From the NCBI GenBank assembly GCA_023213315.1, contig JAKCPI010007870.1:83431-147430 (forward strand): a stretch of 64,000 bases of DNA, given 5' to 3'. The stretch is from Euborellia annulipes. Lineage: Eukaryota > Arthropoda > Insecta > Dermaptera > Anisolabididae. The notes under the pieces are model-generated. The model had not been told where the DNA came from. It saw only the letters and a list, made by a program, of their open reading frames with translations, and ran no database searches. The position numbers and the translations under genes were made by a program. Every line of letters starts with the position of its first letter. Within the stretch, counting starts at the first letter, position 1. Below, piece after piece: positions 1 to 11,692 of this stretch.

Positions 1-778
1 AAAAATTAAATTTTTTTTTTCAATAGTAATTTACGTTTAAAGTTTAAAGGGTCCGGGGATTTGTCCCCTCCCCCTTTTCTCCACTCTATCTACGGCCCTA
101 ATTGTAAGCGATATAGAGTACCGGTATATATATTCATAGAAATTGATTTAAAAAACTTTACGAGCCAAAAATGTTCATCTCAGCTCTCTGAAACAGAAGA
201 GTGTTATGAATTTCAATTTGTTAGGCTATTTAGGCCTGAACACCCATCTAAAAAGGACATTTTCATCTTGCTTGCCTCATCTTGAATCCATTTATTTAAA
301 ATTCATTTCTTAGCCAGTTGACCTTAGAGTTATGCCGATTATAAATTATATACTAACCTCATACAAGACATTTAGATTTTCGTAATTTAGCAAGCCACAT
401 GTTAATAAATAAAATATTTATCTCTTCTTAATTAAAATATTTGATTGGAATATGAGTCGTTTTATCTTGTAATCAAGTAGGAGTGAGGGACATGACCTGA
501 TCGAGTAGACTATTTTATCAACACAGTCACGACAGGATTTTTTTTCTTTCTCTTGGACAATAGGAGGGAATGAACGGAGAACAGACAGAGCAAGCAGTAG
601 GCATACTCTCGTTTAGGGACACTGATTTGATATTTTGATAGCCATTTAAAGAATTTGGGCCTAAAATATAAGTCAGGGTTGAGCTCGTGTTTAAAGGGCA
701 CATTTATTTTGGTTTATAGTTAAAAAAAAAATTAAATAATTAAACACAACGGATTGAAAGCCTTTTCGGCATCCTAGA
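1..778. other. no gene seen
   Basis: AT-rich sequence with stops in all frames at short spacing. The 74-codon run at 61 has no splice context or family resemblance. No repeat family from elsewhere in the window was recognised here. Confidence 0.6.
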
Positions 779-1017
779 CCATATGGACGATGTTATGTAT
801 AAAGGAACCAAGCGCCATTTTGACATAAGACCTTCATCTTCTAGGGAAAAAGAAGATCTATCACTTTATTTAAATCACATTATTTAACTGTGCCTTTTTT
901 TTTTGTATAAAACAAACATTGCCATTGGTTTTGTTTACAATTGTGCAAATGAAATGCTCCTTATCTCAGATTTAGGTTAATGGCGCTTGGTTCCTTCGTG
1001 CATAACATCGTCCATAT
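779..1017. mobile_element. foldback (MITE-like) element
   Basis: About 40 bases at 780-818 (CCATATGGACGATGTTATG) return inverted at 979-1017, enclosing roughly 160 AT-rich bases. Both arms contain GGAACCAAGCGCCATT or its complement. No ORF and no clear target duplication. Confidence 0.6.
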
Positions 1018-2353
1018 AGACTTTAAACGATACTTAATTAATGTTACGACACATATGGTTCAGGGTCATTTATTTATACGGTCTGGCATCTATTCGATTC
1101 ATAAATGAAAATTCATGGGGGTATTTTAAATACTAGCCTATTATTCGATTCCAATCCAGTGCCTGCTTGAGGATTCGTTTACATTCATGGAATACACAAA
1201 TGAAAAGAATACATAAATATTTCTCTATACATTTCCTATGGGAGAAATCGTAACTTTAAAAGTTATAAAAGTTATTCTCAAAAAGTTATAGAAATTTCGG
1301 GATGAAAATAATTTTCCTGTAATCCCGAGAAGGTCCTCTTTATGTATAAAAAATTTCATTTCAAAATTCCAACGGGAAGTTGCCTAAATAGAGCGTGACA
1401 CACAGACAGACAGACGGACATTAGCGAATTATATATATAGATTAATAAGAAGTCATTTTATAAAAGAGAATTTTTAAACCAACTTAAATTGGGAACTTTT
1501 GTGTTCTCATGTTTTTTAATTCTATCTCTTCAATCATTAGTTTCAGACCTGACATCTTGTGTATTTTTAGAAGCCCTTGGCAGAAACTTTTGATTTTATG
1601 TTTAACTTATTCCTCGGAAGTGAATTGATAAAATGTAAGTTATTTGTTTTGTTTTGTTTTTACCAATTTCAGGAGTGACTACATAATTCGATATGTGTGC
1701 TTTTCGTTTACATGGCCTATAGGCTACATGTTAAATTTCAAATAATTACACGATAACCTTGCGTCTGCTTCAAAATTGTATTTTATACGTATGTGATAGT
1801 GATTAATAACATATTAAAAAATTATCTTTTGATCTAATAAAGTGCTTTAATGTCCGAACAACCTTAAGATCGAAGAAATCTTTATTTTGCACAGTGAAAG
1901 AGATTTAATTTAAAAATTTATGACATATATTGTATCGAAACAATTATAAATTGTTGTATACACGATTTGTATAATAAAATTCGCTGATAAGCCAATTTAA
2001 TGGGAATAATTAACAACAAACTTAAAGATAAAAAAGTAACCCTATTATTTTTTTTTTATTACAGACAACTTTATTCTTAAAGACATAAAAGTTCAAAAAG
2101 CTTTAATATCTAGTGAAAGTAAAACAATGTAAATAACAATTAATTTAATCGAAAGGTATATTTTAAGTGAATTGGAAGATAATTAATATTTTTATTTTTT
2201 TAGGGAAGAAAGGAGAGAATTCAATTATTATTAGCAGTTTAGGGGAAAGATATAACATTTGTTTACTTTTGGATGGCGAGATGGTTAATCAATTTGATTA
2301 CGTCAGCCTTTTAAAAGATCATTTAATGACGAAAAATACTCTAATAAAAAAAT
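1018..2353. other. no gene seen; short CAGACAGAC tract at about 1400
   Basis: AT-rich non-coding sequence. Around 1400-1440 there is GACACACAGACAGACAGACG followed by TTAGCGAATTATATATATAG, an interspersed-repeat-like end. Nothing else could be assigned. Confidence 0.5.
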
Positions 2354-2560
2354 GCCCACGGGCTTGGTGTAGGGGTTAGCGTGCTAACCTCGTATACCAA
2401 AAGTCGCGGGTTCGGAACCCAGGCAGTCCGATGATATTTAAGCCATTTGGATACCAGATATCCTAAGTTGCCAAAAAGACTGTGTGAGTGTGTGTGGGAA
2501 TGGGAGTGTGAATGAGAAAAAAGTGTGAAGGTATTAGAAAAAAAGAAAGTATTTTTTACA
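2354..2560 (+). mobile_element. tRNA-derived SINE, family 1
   Basis: The head contains GGCTTGGTGTAGGGGTTAGC (A-box-like) and, about 40 bases on, GCGGGTTCGGAACCC (B-box-like). A conserved CAGGCAGTCCGATG, a middle with TTGCC-AAAAAGACTGTG and a GTGTGAATG-rich, A-rich tail follow. The same order recurs at 4.6, 17.8, 29.1, 34.4, 37.0 and 54.2 kb. Head and boxes suggest RNA polymerase III transcription from a tRNA ancestor. Confidence 0.8.
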
Positions 2561-2660
2561 ATAGTTTAACATAAAGGGCATTCATTGTTGTACCTCATTT
2601 TACACTCTGCTAAGATTACAATAACAGCCAAGATTTTTTGCATAAACAAAGCCAAAATAA

Positions 2661-2749
2661 AAAATCTTGTATGACAAGCACAGCACACAACTTTCTCTTA
2701 CCTTCGGTAATCGCAAGTTGTGAGCTGTGCGCCAATCACACCAGATTTT
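2661..2749. repeat. CACACCAGATTTTT hairpin, solo copy
   Basis: A solo hairpin unit: AAATCTTGTATGACAAGC, then CACAACTTTCTCTTACC, a short loop, and the inverted arm ending CACACCAGATTTTTT. Equivalent hairpins end the long repeats at 21.5, 34.3, 44.0 and 60.1 kb. Confidence 0.75.
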
Positions 2750-3775
2750 TTAATATAAATTTCATTTCATTTTTTAAAATAATAATTTGATAAGAGTAAT
2801 AAAATTTTAAACGAGTTTTTAGAAGGGGGTAATAATAAAAAAAATAAAAGCAATAAGATATGATTTCGTAAGAAACAAAACAGCAAACGTATTTAAGAAC
2901 CGCCTTTTTATATTATTATATTTGTGCAAATATTATTATTTTAATTAAACATGGTCCATTTATTATTAATTATTCAAGTTCATTTCCTTCTTTTGTGTAA
3001 ATTTCAATAGATTCTGAAACATTCTGAGAATTTCAAAACGCTCAAGAGCACATGACAAGGAGACAGAGTGAATTTAATAAAGAACCTAACCGTACGCTGG
3101 CGCCATCCTGGCGGTGATTCGGATGAACTAATTAACCTTTATTCTAAATTCTATTTACTCGTATAATAGACTTGTATTTTTATAATAAATGGTCCAGATA
3201 AATAAATAATTTTAATTTTACTCACTATTTAATGGGAAGAGATGAAATGAAGGGGTTGTCTTGATACACAAACACACACAATCACAAACACTAACACAAT
3301 GTTAACACTTCACTTTCTCAAAAACAACTAATAAAGGAGATGTCGATCCAGACTGAAATACCGCTTGTTGAGTGACGTAACAATTTTCTCGCTTCTGATT
3401 GGTCAAAGCCTTTCGTTGTTGACTTAACCCGCCAAGGATCAAGGGATTCCGCCAATATTATTCATTAATAATTCTCTTTTATTCTAATATAAATATATAA
3501 CTATTAAAAGAAAAAAAAATTATATTTTCAATTCAAAAATAAATAATTCATTTTTTGATAGAATATAAAAAAAAGTTTTTATTGGATATGGCAATTTGAA
3601 TATACGTATATGATTATTTATCTTGACAAACTTTGATGACATCTCCTTAATTTTTTCAATAACCTGTTTCCAAACAATCGAGACCTGTTTGGAGAATGAC
3701 GTCATCCATTGTTTCTCAAAAGCAATTAAAGAAAATAAATATATTTTTATATTCCACAAATTAATAAAGCATAAA
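2750..3775. other. no gene seen
   Basis: Non-coding AT-rich sequence with a CA-rich stretch at about 3270-3300 (ACACAAACACACACAATCAC). No exon-like frame with splice sites was found. Confidence 0.5.
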
Positions 3776-4450
3776 AATAATTTTTAGCTTCATAACAAAG
3801 ATAAGAGAAATAGTTGCCATGGTTACAAAATATAAATATTTTCCCATGTTTATAAATTTTACATCTTGAATTTTAATATATCGGTGGAAAATAAAAATTT
3901 CTCGACACGAAAAAATCTGGTGTGACAAACACAGAACCAAACTCACCACAGATTACCATTAACAAAAATCTGGTGTGACTGGCGAACAGCACACAACTTT
4001 CCCTTATCTTTCGGTAAGAGAAAGTTGTGGACCGTGCTGTTCACACCAGATTTTTCGTCTCGAGATATATTTAGTTTCCGCTGATATATTAAAATTCAAG
4101 ATGTAAAATTTATAAGTATGGGAAAATATTTATATTTTGTTACCATGGCAACCATTTCTCCTATCCTTCCTATGAAGTTCAAGAGTAAAGAGGTCTTCAG
4201 AATATTTCAATGGCAAAATGAGAATATACATTTTAAAGAGCATCTAAAAAAATAATTGATTTTTGAATTTTAATCAAAACCGTTGGAGCAAATTTTGAGA
4301 AAATCGAAAAAAACTGAAAAAGTACATCAGTAAAGTACTAGTACTCTTTGGCCGATTTTGTTTAAAAGCTTATTTTAACGTTCCAGGAGGGTACACAACT
4401 TAAATATAAAATTTCAACCTCGTAGCTCAATTTAACACACTTAACACGCT
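3776..4450. repeat. palindromic copy of the long CACACCAGATTTTT repeat
   Basis: 3776-3950 reads forward (CCATGGTTACAAAATATAAA, then CTGGTGTGAC) and 3965-4230 reads back the inverted equivalent, so the region can fold on itself around a hairpin at about 3906-4055. The right side extends through TAAAGTACTAGTACTCTTTG, found in every long copy. Confidence 0.7.
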
Positions 4451-4589
4451 TAAAATTGAACACACCCACACCGGGGTGAGTATATTTTTTTGGCCTCAAG
4501 GCATTAATTCTCCCTCTAACCAGAGAGACTATATGGGTATATTATTAATTCAAAGTAATAATATATTCAACAAATGTTGAAATTAAAGT

Positions 4590-4828
4590 TGATAAAAATT
4601 GATCATTCACACACACATACACACAGTATTTTCGGCAACTTAGGCCATTTAAGACTTTTACGATATCCGTTATAGAGATTAATATACATATTAGGGGTCC
4701 AGGCATTCTAAGCCATTTGGGGTATCCAAATGCCTTAAATAAAATCATCGGACTGCTTGAGGTCCGAATCCTTGACTTCTGGTATACGAGGTTAGCACGC
4801 TAACCTCTACACCAAACCCCGAGGGCGA
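4590..4828 (-). mobile_element. tRNA-derived SINE, family 1, reverse copy
   Basis: Reverse copy of the family: the B-box region, CATCGGACTG and the GTTAGCACGCTAACC palindrome read in order on the minus strand. It ends about 55 bases before the start codon of the 4.9-kb gene, so it may lie in or near that gene's promoter. Confidence 0.78.
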
Positions 4829-4883
4829 GTATATAGTATATATACTCTTTGAAAAAATATATGTTTATTTACAAACTTAAAAC

Positions 4884-6765
4884 ATGGATGATGAAAAAAG
4901 TTTCCTTCAAGCTTTATTTATATTAGCTTGGGTATGTAAATTTTTTTTAATTTTAATAAATTTGAAAGTATTTCATATTAAATTTTACAGAATTTAACTT
5001 ACAAATAAAAATAAGTTTTCCCCACAAAATTGATAGGTTTTTTTTTTTTTTTTTTGTGAATTAGGTAGTAAGCCTTCTCTCAATTTTTGTTGCAAGTGTC
5101 ACTTTATTAGTAGGCGATATTGATATGTGGCGAAGTTCAATCATTATCTCTTCCTTATTATTTTTGTCATCATTTTCTTGGAATTTTGAATGGATGATCA
5201 TTGCAGCTTCTGTCGGACATTTAGTCCTTTGTATTTGGTGGCTAACCCTTTCACCGCTTGGACTTATTAGTGTAATTCCTGTATTCCTACGTCTAGGCGC
5301 AATCGCTCCTATTCTACGTCGAAAAGAGGCTTTACGTCGACGCCAGGACCAACAGGTGTTTTTTTTTTTTTTATTTCTTCTCTGTCATTCATCCCTTAAG
5401 GCGACTACACACAACAGTGGCGTAGTGAGCTTAACTCGCGCCCGGGGCACAATACCTTTTTAGCGCCCCCCCCCCATTCGAAAACCATATAATATTATAC
5501 GTAAAATATACAAAATTATTATGGGGGCGGTATATAACTTGCCGAAAGTTTTCTCGCAGAAAAAAAAAACTCGCCGAAATTTTTTTTCTTTTATATTTAA
5601 GTTAGGCACCCCCCTAGGGCGAGAAAATAAGCTTTTAAGCAAAATCGGCCAAAAACTACTAGTACTTTACTGATGTTAATTTTTCAGTTTTTTTCGATTT
5701 TCTCAAAATTCGCTTCAACGATTTTGATTAAAATTCAAAAATCAATTATTTTCTAAAATATTTTATTTTGGATCTTGTCGGATTTTCGGCCATTTTTTTT
5801 TTCGGCGAGAATTATTATATTACACTGGCACTACATTTAAAATATATTTTCCAGAAATCAATTATAATAAAAATAAAAATTATCCAGCAATTTTTTGTTT
5901 TGTGGACTATTTGGCGCCCCTTTGTGAGTAGCGCCCTGGGCATCATGACCCCCTTGCCCCCCCCCTCTCGCTACGCCACTGACACACAAACTAACTGCAC
6001 ACTTGACAAGCATGCATGTGCAATCTATTTGTACCAGCATTTGAGACTTGTCCAGATTTTCAACGCACGGCACAAACATATTATAATAAAAAATTTTTAA
6101 AAAGTCGGTCATAAAAGTCGCTTTTAAAAAAAAAAGTCTCTGAGAGGCAAAAAAGATCGCAAAAATATTTTTTGAAAATCTCAAAAAACGATTCTCATTG
6201 TGAGTTCAGTGAAGATATCTAAAAAAAATCTGGGAAAAGTCTCAAAATTGACAAAAGTCGAAAGACCTTACGCTCTCTTCTCATTTAACAAAAATTAATT
6301 TCAATTGAATTTGCTACCAATCAATTTAAATAAATAGGGAAGGGGCTAAATGGCCATAAACGCCGAAAAAATTCTTAAATAAAAAAAAAATAAAAACGCC
6401 CTCACCCAACAAAATTGCATTAATCCCCCCCACCCCTTCTTGTGCATGATTAAAATTCAATCGAACATCAAGCGGCTTGCACAATTAAAATGCTTGCGCA
6501 AAATTCTCCTACAGACGCTACCGTTGCTTGTCAAGTTTGCAGTTACCTGTGTAGCCGCCTTTAGTGTAAATAAAAATATCTGAATAATTCAGTAAATTTT
6601 TCGGAGATGAGAATTCTATTATTTAATGGGTTTAATATATTTTAGAATAACCCAAAATCTGTTGTCCAAGAAGATGTGGTCACTGAAATTTTCGCCCAAA
6701 CTCCGCATATGGGTCGAGCTGCTCGATTGGCAAAGACCAAACACTTAGTGGTGGAGGTCTCGTGA
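4884..6765 (+). CDS. unrecognised 152-aa multi-pass membrane protein, three exons
   Basis: Exons 4884-4931, 5065-5355 and 6646-6765 join in frame (16, 97 and 39 codons plus TGA). The introns start GTATGT and GTGTTT and end TTAG and TTTTAG. The start is the first ATG after a stop-rich leader. Four hydrophobic stretches lie near residues 7-33, 40-55, 59-78 and 80-100, followed by a basic segment (RRKEALRRR, 101-109) and a hydrophilic tail ending KHLVVEVS. It is probably an endomembrane or plasma-membrane protein with a cytosolic basic tail. I do not recognise the family. An AATAAA lies at about 6821, 55 bases after the stop. Intron 2 (1.29 kb) holds a complete hAT-type MITE. The next gene on the same strand starts only 365 bases downstream. 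Gene model likely; function unknown. Confidence 0.72.
5415..5981. mobile_element. hAT-type MITE in intron 2 of the 4.9-kb gene
   Basis: The ends are inverted: CAGTGGCGTAGTGAG at the left and CTCGCTACGCCACTG at the right. A perfect 8-bp target duplication, ACACACAA, flanks it (5407-5414 and 5982-5989). The interior has runs of C and a fragment of the long repeat found at 20.9 kb (about 5590-5790). It encodes no transposase, so it would need one from elsewhere. Confidence 0.85.
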
Positions 6766-7129
6766 CCTCGAAGAGACATTAACATAAAATAACCCAACAC
6801 TTCTTGAATGTACATATGTAAATAAAGTATAGTGAAATGTTTTTCTTTTTCTTTTCATATAAAATTTAACAAGTATTTTTATTTTCAGTTTGAATTCAAT
6901 CAAACATTTCAGATCTCTAAGTATAAATCAATTTCACTCTTTCGGAATAAATTAGGTATCAAATTTTATGATTCTCTAGTGGTTTGCCCACACAAGACCC
7001 TAATATTCATTTAAGGTAAGTAAGGTTAGTTAGTTTAATTGGTGACGTTACGATTTTATAATCTAATTCGCCTTGGTTTTGTGTAATCTGAAAGTTTGGA
7101 TTTGTTTATTTTTAAAAAATATTTTTTTA

Positions 7130-10100
7130 ATGTCGTTGATGGGATGTTCGGTTATAAGAATATTTTCTCTTGCTCTGTCTATATCGATAATTATTTTGTG
7201 CATCATATATGCAAGGTAAGAATAATAGAATAGAGAATAGAGATGTTTTTAGGGGGAAGAACATACGTCCCCTTCTGCAATGGGCCAAAATAAATCATTT
7301 ATTTCAGATTTGAGAGACAATCAGAAATAACTGAATGCTTTAGGAAATCGAAACGCCTGGAAGATATGCAAATAAAAACAAAATTAATTCTAAAGTCCTA
7401 TGGATAGAGTTTGTCTTGGCCTTAACCTTAAGCTGGCTTGAGACTATTATTGTAATTATAAAGAAGCAAGCCGGAATGTCGCACGACCTGACTCTTGATG
7501 AGGAAAAGAGAAAGGGTGAAAGAAATGCCAGTTAGCATGCAATATACTCACAAGAAGTGATCTATGATATTTTTTTTAAATTATGTCTTATCTATTTCAC
7601 CTTATTGAAGATCACTAGTAGGATATTATTTAACAACGGTGACCAAACAGCGGCTGCGGCTCAATAAAAAAAATTTCATAAATTTGGTTCGGCAAAAACA
7701 AAATTTTTCGCAGGGCGGGAAAAATTATTTTCATGGGCGGGAAAAAATTTTTCCGCAGGGCGCAAAACTGGTTCCGCAAAAACAAAAATTTCCCGTAGAG
7801 CGGAAAACTTAATTAGATTCCGCCAAGGGGAAAATTTTTTCCGATTTTTCAATACCACTTTAAGTTTCCCCACTACTCAATAAGAAGCAATCAATCATAT
7901 TAATATGTATTTTTGCAATTTTATAAATGAAAATGTCGACCAGGTTCTGAGGAAGGGTGTGATGAGCGCCTGAAACGTTGATTAACATATTGAAATAATT
8001 TCTTTTTATTTCGCCAATGGCTGCCTAGATTATTCAGCTATCAGCCATTTACAAATTTATATATCTTCATTTAACTTTGACCAATAATACAGTGTATTAT
8101 ACATTAATGAACAATGAAAAGTTTGTGTCACTACTCAAGCAAAAAAAAGAAAACATAAGATGAAATTTAAATAAAAAATGTCAAAAATATATAAATTGTT
8201 AAATAGAAAAGAGGGATAGTTTGTCTATCAGAGTTTATAGGAATCATTTTCTTTCTCATTTAGAAAGGAGAAATTAGACGGCTCCTGAAAGTTAGATAAC
8301 CCAAATGACAAACTCACAAAAGTGTTTTAGATTTAATGATTGGACATGAGAATTGTGCTCTGGGTAAATTGCACATTCAAGTTCACTACCAATCAAACAT
8401 GAAATAATTTCTGCAACCTCTTCCATACATAAACTTATAATAAAAATAAACTGAAGAGAATTTGTTGTTGATGTTACGGAATAGAAGAGAGGGTGCAGCA
8501 AATAAAGAGAGCCAAATGTCGAAACGTCTCCTTTTCGACCTATGGCATCCAAAGGCTCCTTATACATTCCTCATAATAAATTAATTTTTTTTTTTAGTGA
8601 ATTTCCCGGAGATTATATTTGGCTTTGGACATACCTAATTATGATCGCCAGTTTTGTTTTAATACTTCGCATCTTAGAAATGACATTGAGCTGCTTTCCA
8701 TGTCCTCCTAATTCAGAAGAAAGGGATCCTATTTTGATCATTCTTTTTTGGTTGATGCTGGCCGCCATTCTCCTCAAAGTTGCTAGTATTTTAATAATGA
8801 TAAATTTTGAACACGTTGGTACTCTAGCGATAGGCGGATGTGCGTTAGCTCTTGGTGTATTATTATTAATCGAATTTGTGTGTAGATGTTGCAAGTAAGT
8901 ATATAACTTAATAATAATAATAAATGTATTTACTATAAACTGATTTTCTAATTTAGTAAATGTTCAACATCTTCCATAATGCCTGCCTGTCCGAATTGTG
9001 GGAACTTTCATTCACCTCTCACGATGTTCACCTGCCGACGGTTAGTATAAATGGGTCATTCTACAAAAATGGGTTAACTTTGGGGTCGAATTTGAAATGC
9101 ACAATTTGTATCTTTGATTTCAATTGTTTGTAATGATTTTGAAAGACAATAATTTAATTCTATTGTATCCATATAGTGACACTCAGATTTTTTGATTTTT
9201 TTTTTCTTATTAATTTATAAGCTCATCAGCCTCTTAGCTTTACGGTTGAAAAACTTCCAGAGGACTGACGTTTTTGATATAAATATAAAAATAAAAAAAA
9301 ATCTTCTAATTGATATGAAATGCTTTTTTTTTCTTTTATATTTTAAATATAACAATGAAAAGACAGAAATCCAGTATATTGTTGAAATAATTATTAATAA
9401 ATTTTCAAAATATTATTTAGCAAGGGACTGACAAATTGAGGGTTTACACGCTGATTTTCGACCCAAAAATAACAATAAAAGTAAATAAAAGATGGCATTT
9501 GGGCACCAATGTCATCTTTACACTCTGAACTTGTATAAAAAATAATAATCATTTTATCCTCAGAGTAATAATATCAGTTATTTTAAATTTAACAGAAGCC
9601 AGGTGACTGACGCTTGAATCGAGGTACGCGACTTTGAAATAAAACAAAAATAATGTAAATTTATATAAAATCAAAATTTATGACTTAACAACGCTTAATA
9701 AAGTATCTTAGATTATATCGATATGGATAATAATTTAAAAGGAGAATTAAATTCAGGTATGATACACAAGGTTTTTTTGTTTCAATGATTTATTTATTTA
9801 ACATTAACACTTTATACGTATTTCGACACCATATGTGTCATCATCGGAAGTGAATTACATACTGTATGGTGTCGAAATACGTATAAAGCGTTAATGTTAA
9901 ATAAATAAATCATTGAAACAAAAAACCTTATTCTTAAAAAACCTTGTGTATCATACCTGAATTTAATTCTCCTATTAAATCATAATGTTTCAACTAGAGC
10001 CAACGGTTACCAGTTAAAATTAATGGATAATAATGACATAAATCGAATAGTTTAAAATAAATTTTCATTTAAAATGTTCTTTTTGAGCTGGTACATGCCA

Positions 10101-10726
10101 GAGGAATGACTTTAGGGTCGAAAGAAAAAGACGAATATTTTCATTAAATTTTTTAAAATTTCAATATTTATCATGTGTGCCAAAAATTATTAACTTTTTC
10201 TATTACCTGATGTTTAAAAAAAGCCAATATGTTTGGTAGTCACTGAATTATTCGCAATTAAGTGAAGTTAATCCATTTTTGTAGAATGGCCCATAAATAT
10301 TATAATGTTTTTGGACCATTAATTTATTAATATATCATAATCGTAGTCCTAGGTCTCAGAGGACTTGTCAAACATGCTATCCAGTTCGTCCCCCGTGTCC
10401 ACCGAAGACTCATCTTTGTCCACCGAAACCACTTCCATGTCCACCGTCTCCTTGTCCGCCGAGGCGTACAACTTCGATTTGCGGCCCGTCTTTTCCACCT
10501 GCGTGTCCAACGCCTCTCTCAACTTGCACTTCTTCTATTTCACCTCCTTGTCCACCGGATCCTCCTTCGACATGCGATGTCAGATACCCTTGTCGAATTG
10601 TCAGGTGATTTTTTTTTTTTACTTTTAATTTCATATCTATCTAAGAAAGGAATATAAAATTTAATTTTTTTTAGATGTGAAAATCATGGAGGTTCAAAAA
10701 CGCAGGTTTGCTGTAGATGTAAATAG
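7130..10726 (+). CDS. membrane protein with long Cys/Pro-rich C-terminal tail, five exons
   Basis: Exons 7130-7215, 8598-8894, 8957-9040, 10347-10604 and 10675-10726 keep one frame (777 nt, 258 aa). All five are bounded by GT-AG sites, and all four internal junctions are phase 2. Hydrophobic segments lie at about 6-28, 36-57, 73-97 and 103-123, suggesting four membrane spans. From residue 124 the protein turns Cys-rich: CRCC, a zinc-ribbon-like CPNCG at 139-143, then TCQTC and repeated CPP triplets across exon 4, ending VCCRCK. The tail may bind metal or be lipidated; this is inference. Exon 4 is open in all three forward frames, but only the CPP frame matches the splice phases on both sides. 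An AATAAA at about 10763 could end the transcript. Family not recognised. Intron 3 holds a Penelope-like hairpin. Confidence 0.68.
7620..7870. repeat. degenerate GCGGAAAA-type internal repeats
   Basis: Imperfect units built from CCGCAGGGCGGAAAA and AAAATTTTTCCGC recur several times. The same motif set fills parts of the elements at 17.5, 22.7, 45.0 and 58.1 kb, so this is probably the inside of a worn hAT-type MITE whose ends I could not place. Confidence 0.5.
7943..7985 (+). ncRNA. hammerhead-like core, solo Penelope-type fragment
   Basis: CTGAGGA, a short stem region (AGGGTG...CGCCT), then GAAACGTTGATT. This matches the order CUGANGA, stem II, GAAA of hammerhead ribozymes known from Penelope-like elements. 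No second arm or ORF was found. Activity is not predicted. Confidence 0.4.
9744..9974. mobile_element. foldback element, probably Penelope-like, in intron 3 of the Cys-rich gene
   Basis: Two arms of about 90-105 bases (9744-9835 and 9865-9973) are near-perfect inverted copies around a short spacer. Near the spacer the minus strand reads GATGATGACAC, a short loop, then GGTGTCGAAATACG: a stem followed by GAAA, resembling a decayed hammerhead core. No coding capacity. Confidence 0.6.
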
Positions 10727-11434
10727 AAAATGGAAACGAAGAAGGTAATCCAATATTAAATAAAAATCTGGTTTTATAATTATTTCATAAATAATTTTAT
10801 TATTTTAGATTAATGGTTCCCAGAGAATGTCCTCTGGGATTTGTGAATACTTTCTTGGAGCAAACAGGTATGTAGTTGCAACAAAACTCAAATTTTAAAG
10901 ACTTTTCCAACTAGCTTCAGTCCAATTTTTTTTGTATTTCAAGTAGCTGTTAGCCTTCAGAAGGTTTGAACTCAACAATTGCAAAAAATCAATGATATCT
11001 TTATTTTTTGATAATATTTGTTTCGATGATAAGAGTGGGGTTAGCCAAAAAAGTTTTTTCGGTGGGTTGAGTCTAATATATCTTTTTTTTAACTGTTTAT
11101 TAATTGATTTGTGATTTTTTTAAATCCGGTGCGTTCTTCAAACATTTTTTTAAAAAATATATAGATATCTATTTAAAGCTTTAAGTAAAATATTTAATTA
11201 TGAACTTTCAAAATTTCTTGGCATTCGTTTGACATTACAAGTATCTTTATCTTTATTTTAACCTTATTATATATAAATCACTAAAGGTTTAAAGTAATTA
11301 ATGAATCAAGAGTAATTAAAAGGGGGAAAGTGACTTCGTAATATGGAAATTATAAAGATTTTTAACCCAAAAGTATTTTTAAGTAATGGCTAACCGGATT
11401 ATGTGGAAATTATGAGAGACTAAACAATTTAGAC

Positions 11435-11692
11435 CAGTGGTTTCCAAACTTTGTCCCCACACCTCCCTTAAAAATAATTAATATTATGACGGCTCACCCC
11501 CCCCCCTCATTTTATAAAATAATACAAACACAAAAATTTATAAAGCAAAAAAAATTATTAATACAAACATATTATTTATTATTTTCTTTATAAGACTTGC
11601 AATTATTTAAAAAACTACTCGCTGTGGTTAATGTTCGCGCCTCCCTTTAGAGGGTTCCTGAGGAGCCGCGCCTCCCAGTTTGGAAAACGCTG
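11435..11692. mobile_element. hAT-type MITE, copy 1
   Basis: The ends CAGTGGTTTCCAAACT and AGTTTGGAAAACGCTG are inverted repeats of a widespread hAT type. Flanks ATTTAGAC and GTTTAAAC resemble a worn 8-bp target duplication. It lies inside the first unit of the tandem duplication. Confidence 0.75.

Noticed and set aside
61..285. 74-codon open frame near the left edge
   Set aside because: No splice context, no recognisable motif and ordinary length for chance in this sequence.
2354..2430. True tRNA gene
   Set aside because: A- and B-box-like motifs are present, but cloverleaf arms are not intact, and the same head is followed by a SINE body in seven places.
5858..6184. 108- and 110-codon frames on both strands in intron 2
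   Set aside because: They span a MITE end and AT-rich intron, with no splice sites in keeping.
10410..10634. Gly-rich minus-strand frame over the CPP exon
   Set aside because: It is the reverse shadow of the repeated TGTCCACCG units; the plus-strand frame matches splice phases on both sides.
10809..10867. Extra coding exon continuing the Cys-rich gene in another frame
   Set aside because: A frame runs across 10690-10867, but its phase does not fit the preceding exon and a stop and AATAAA come earlier. At most an untranslated or alternative exon.
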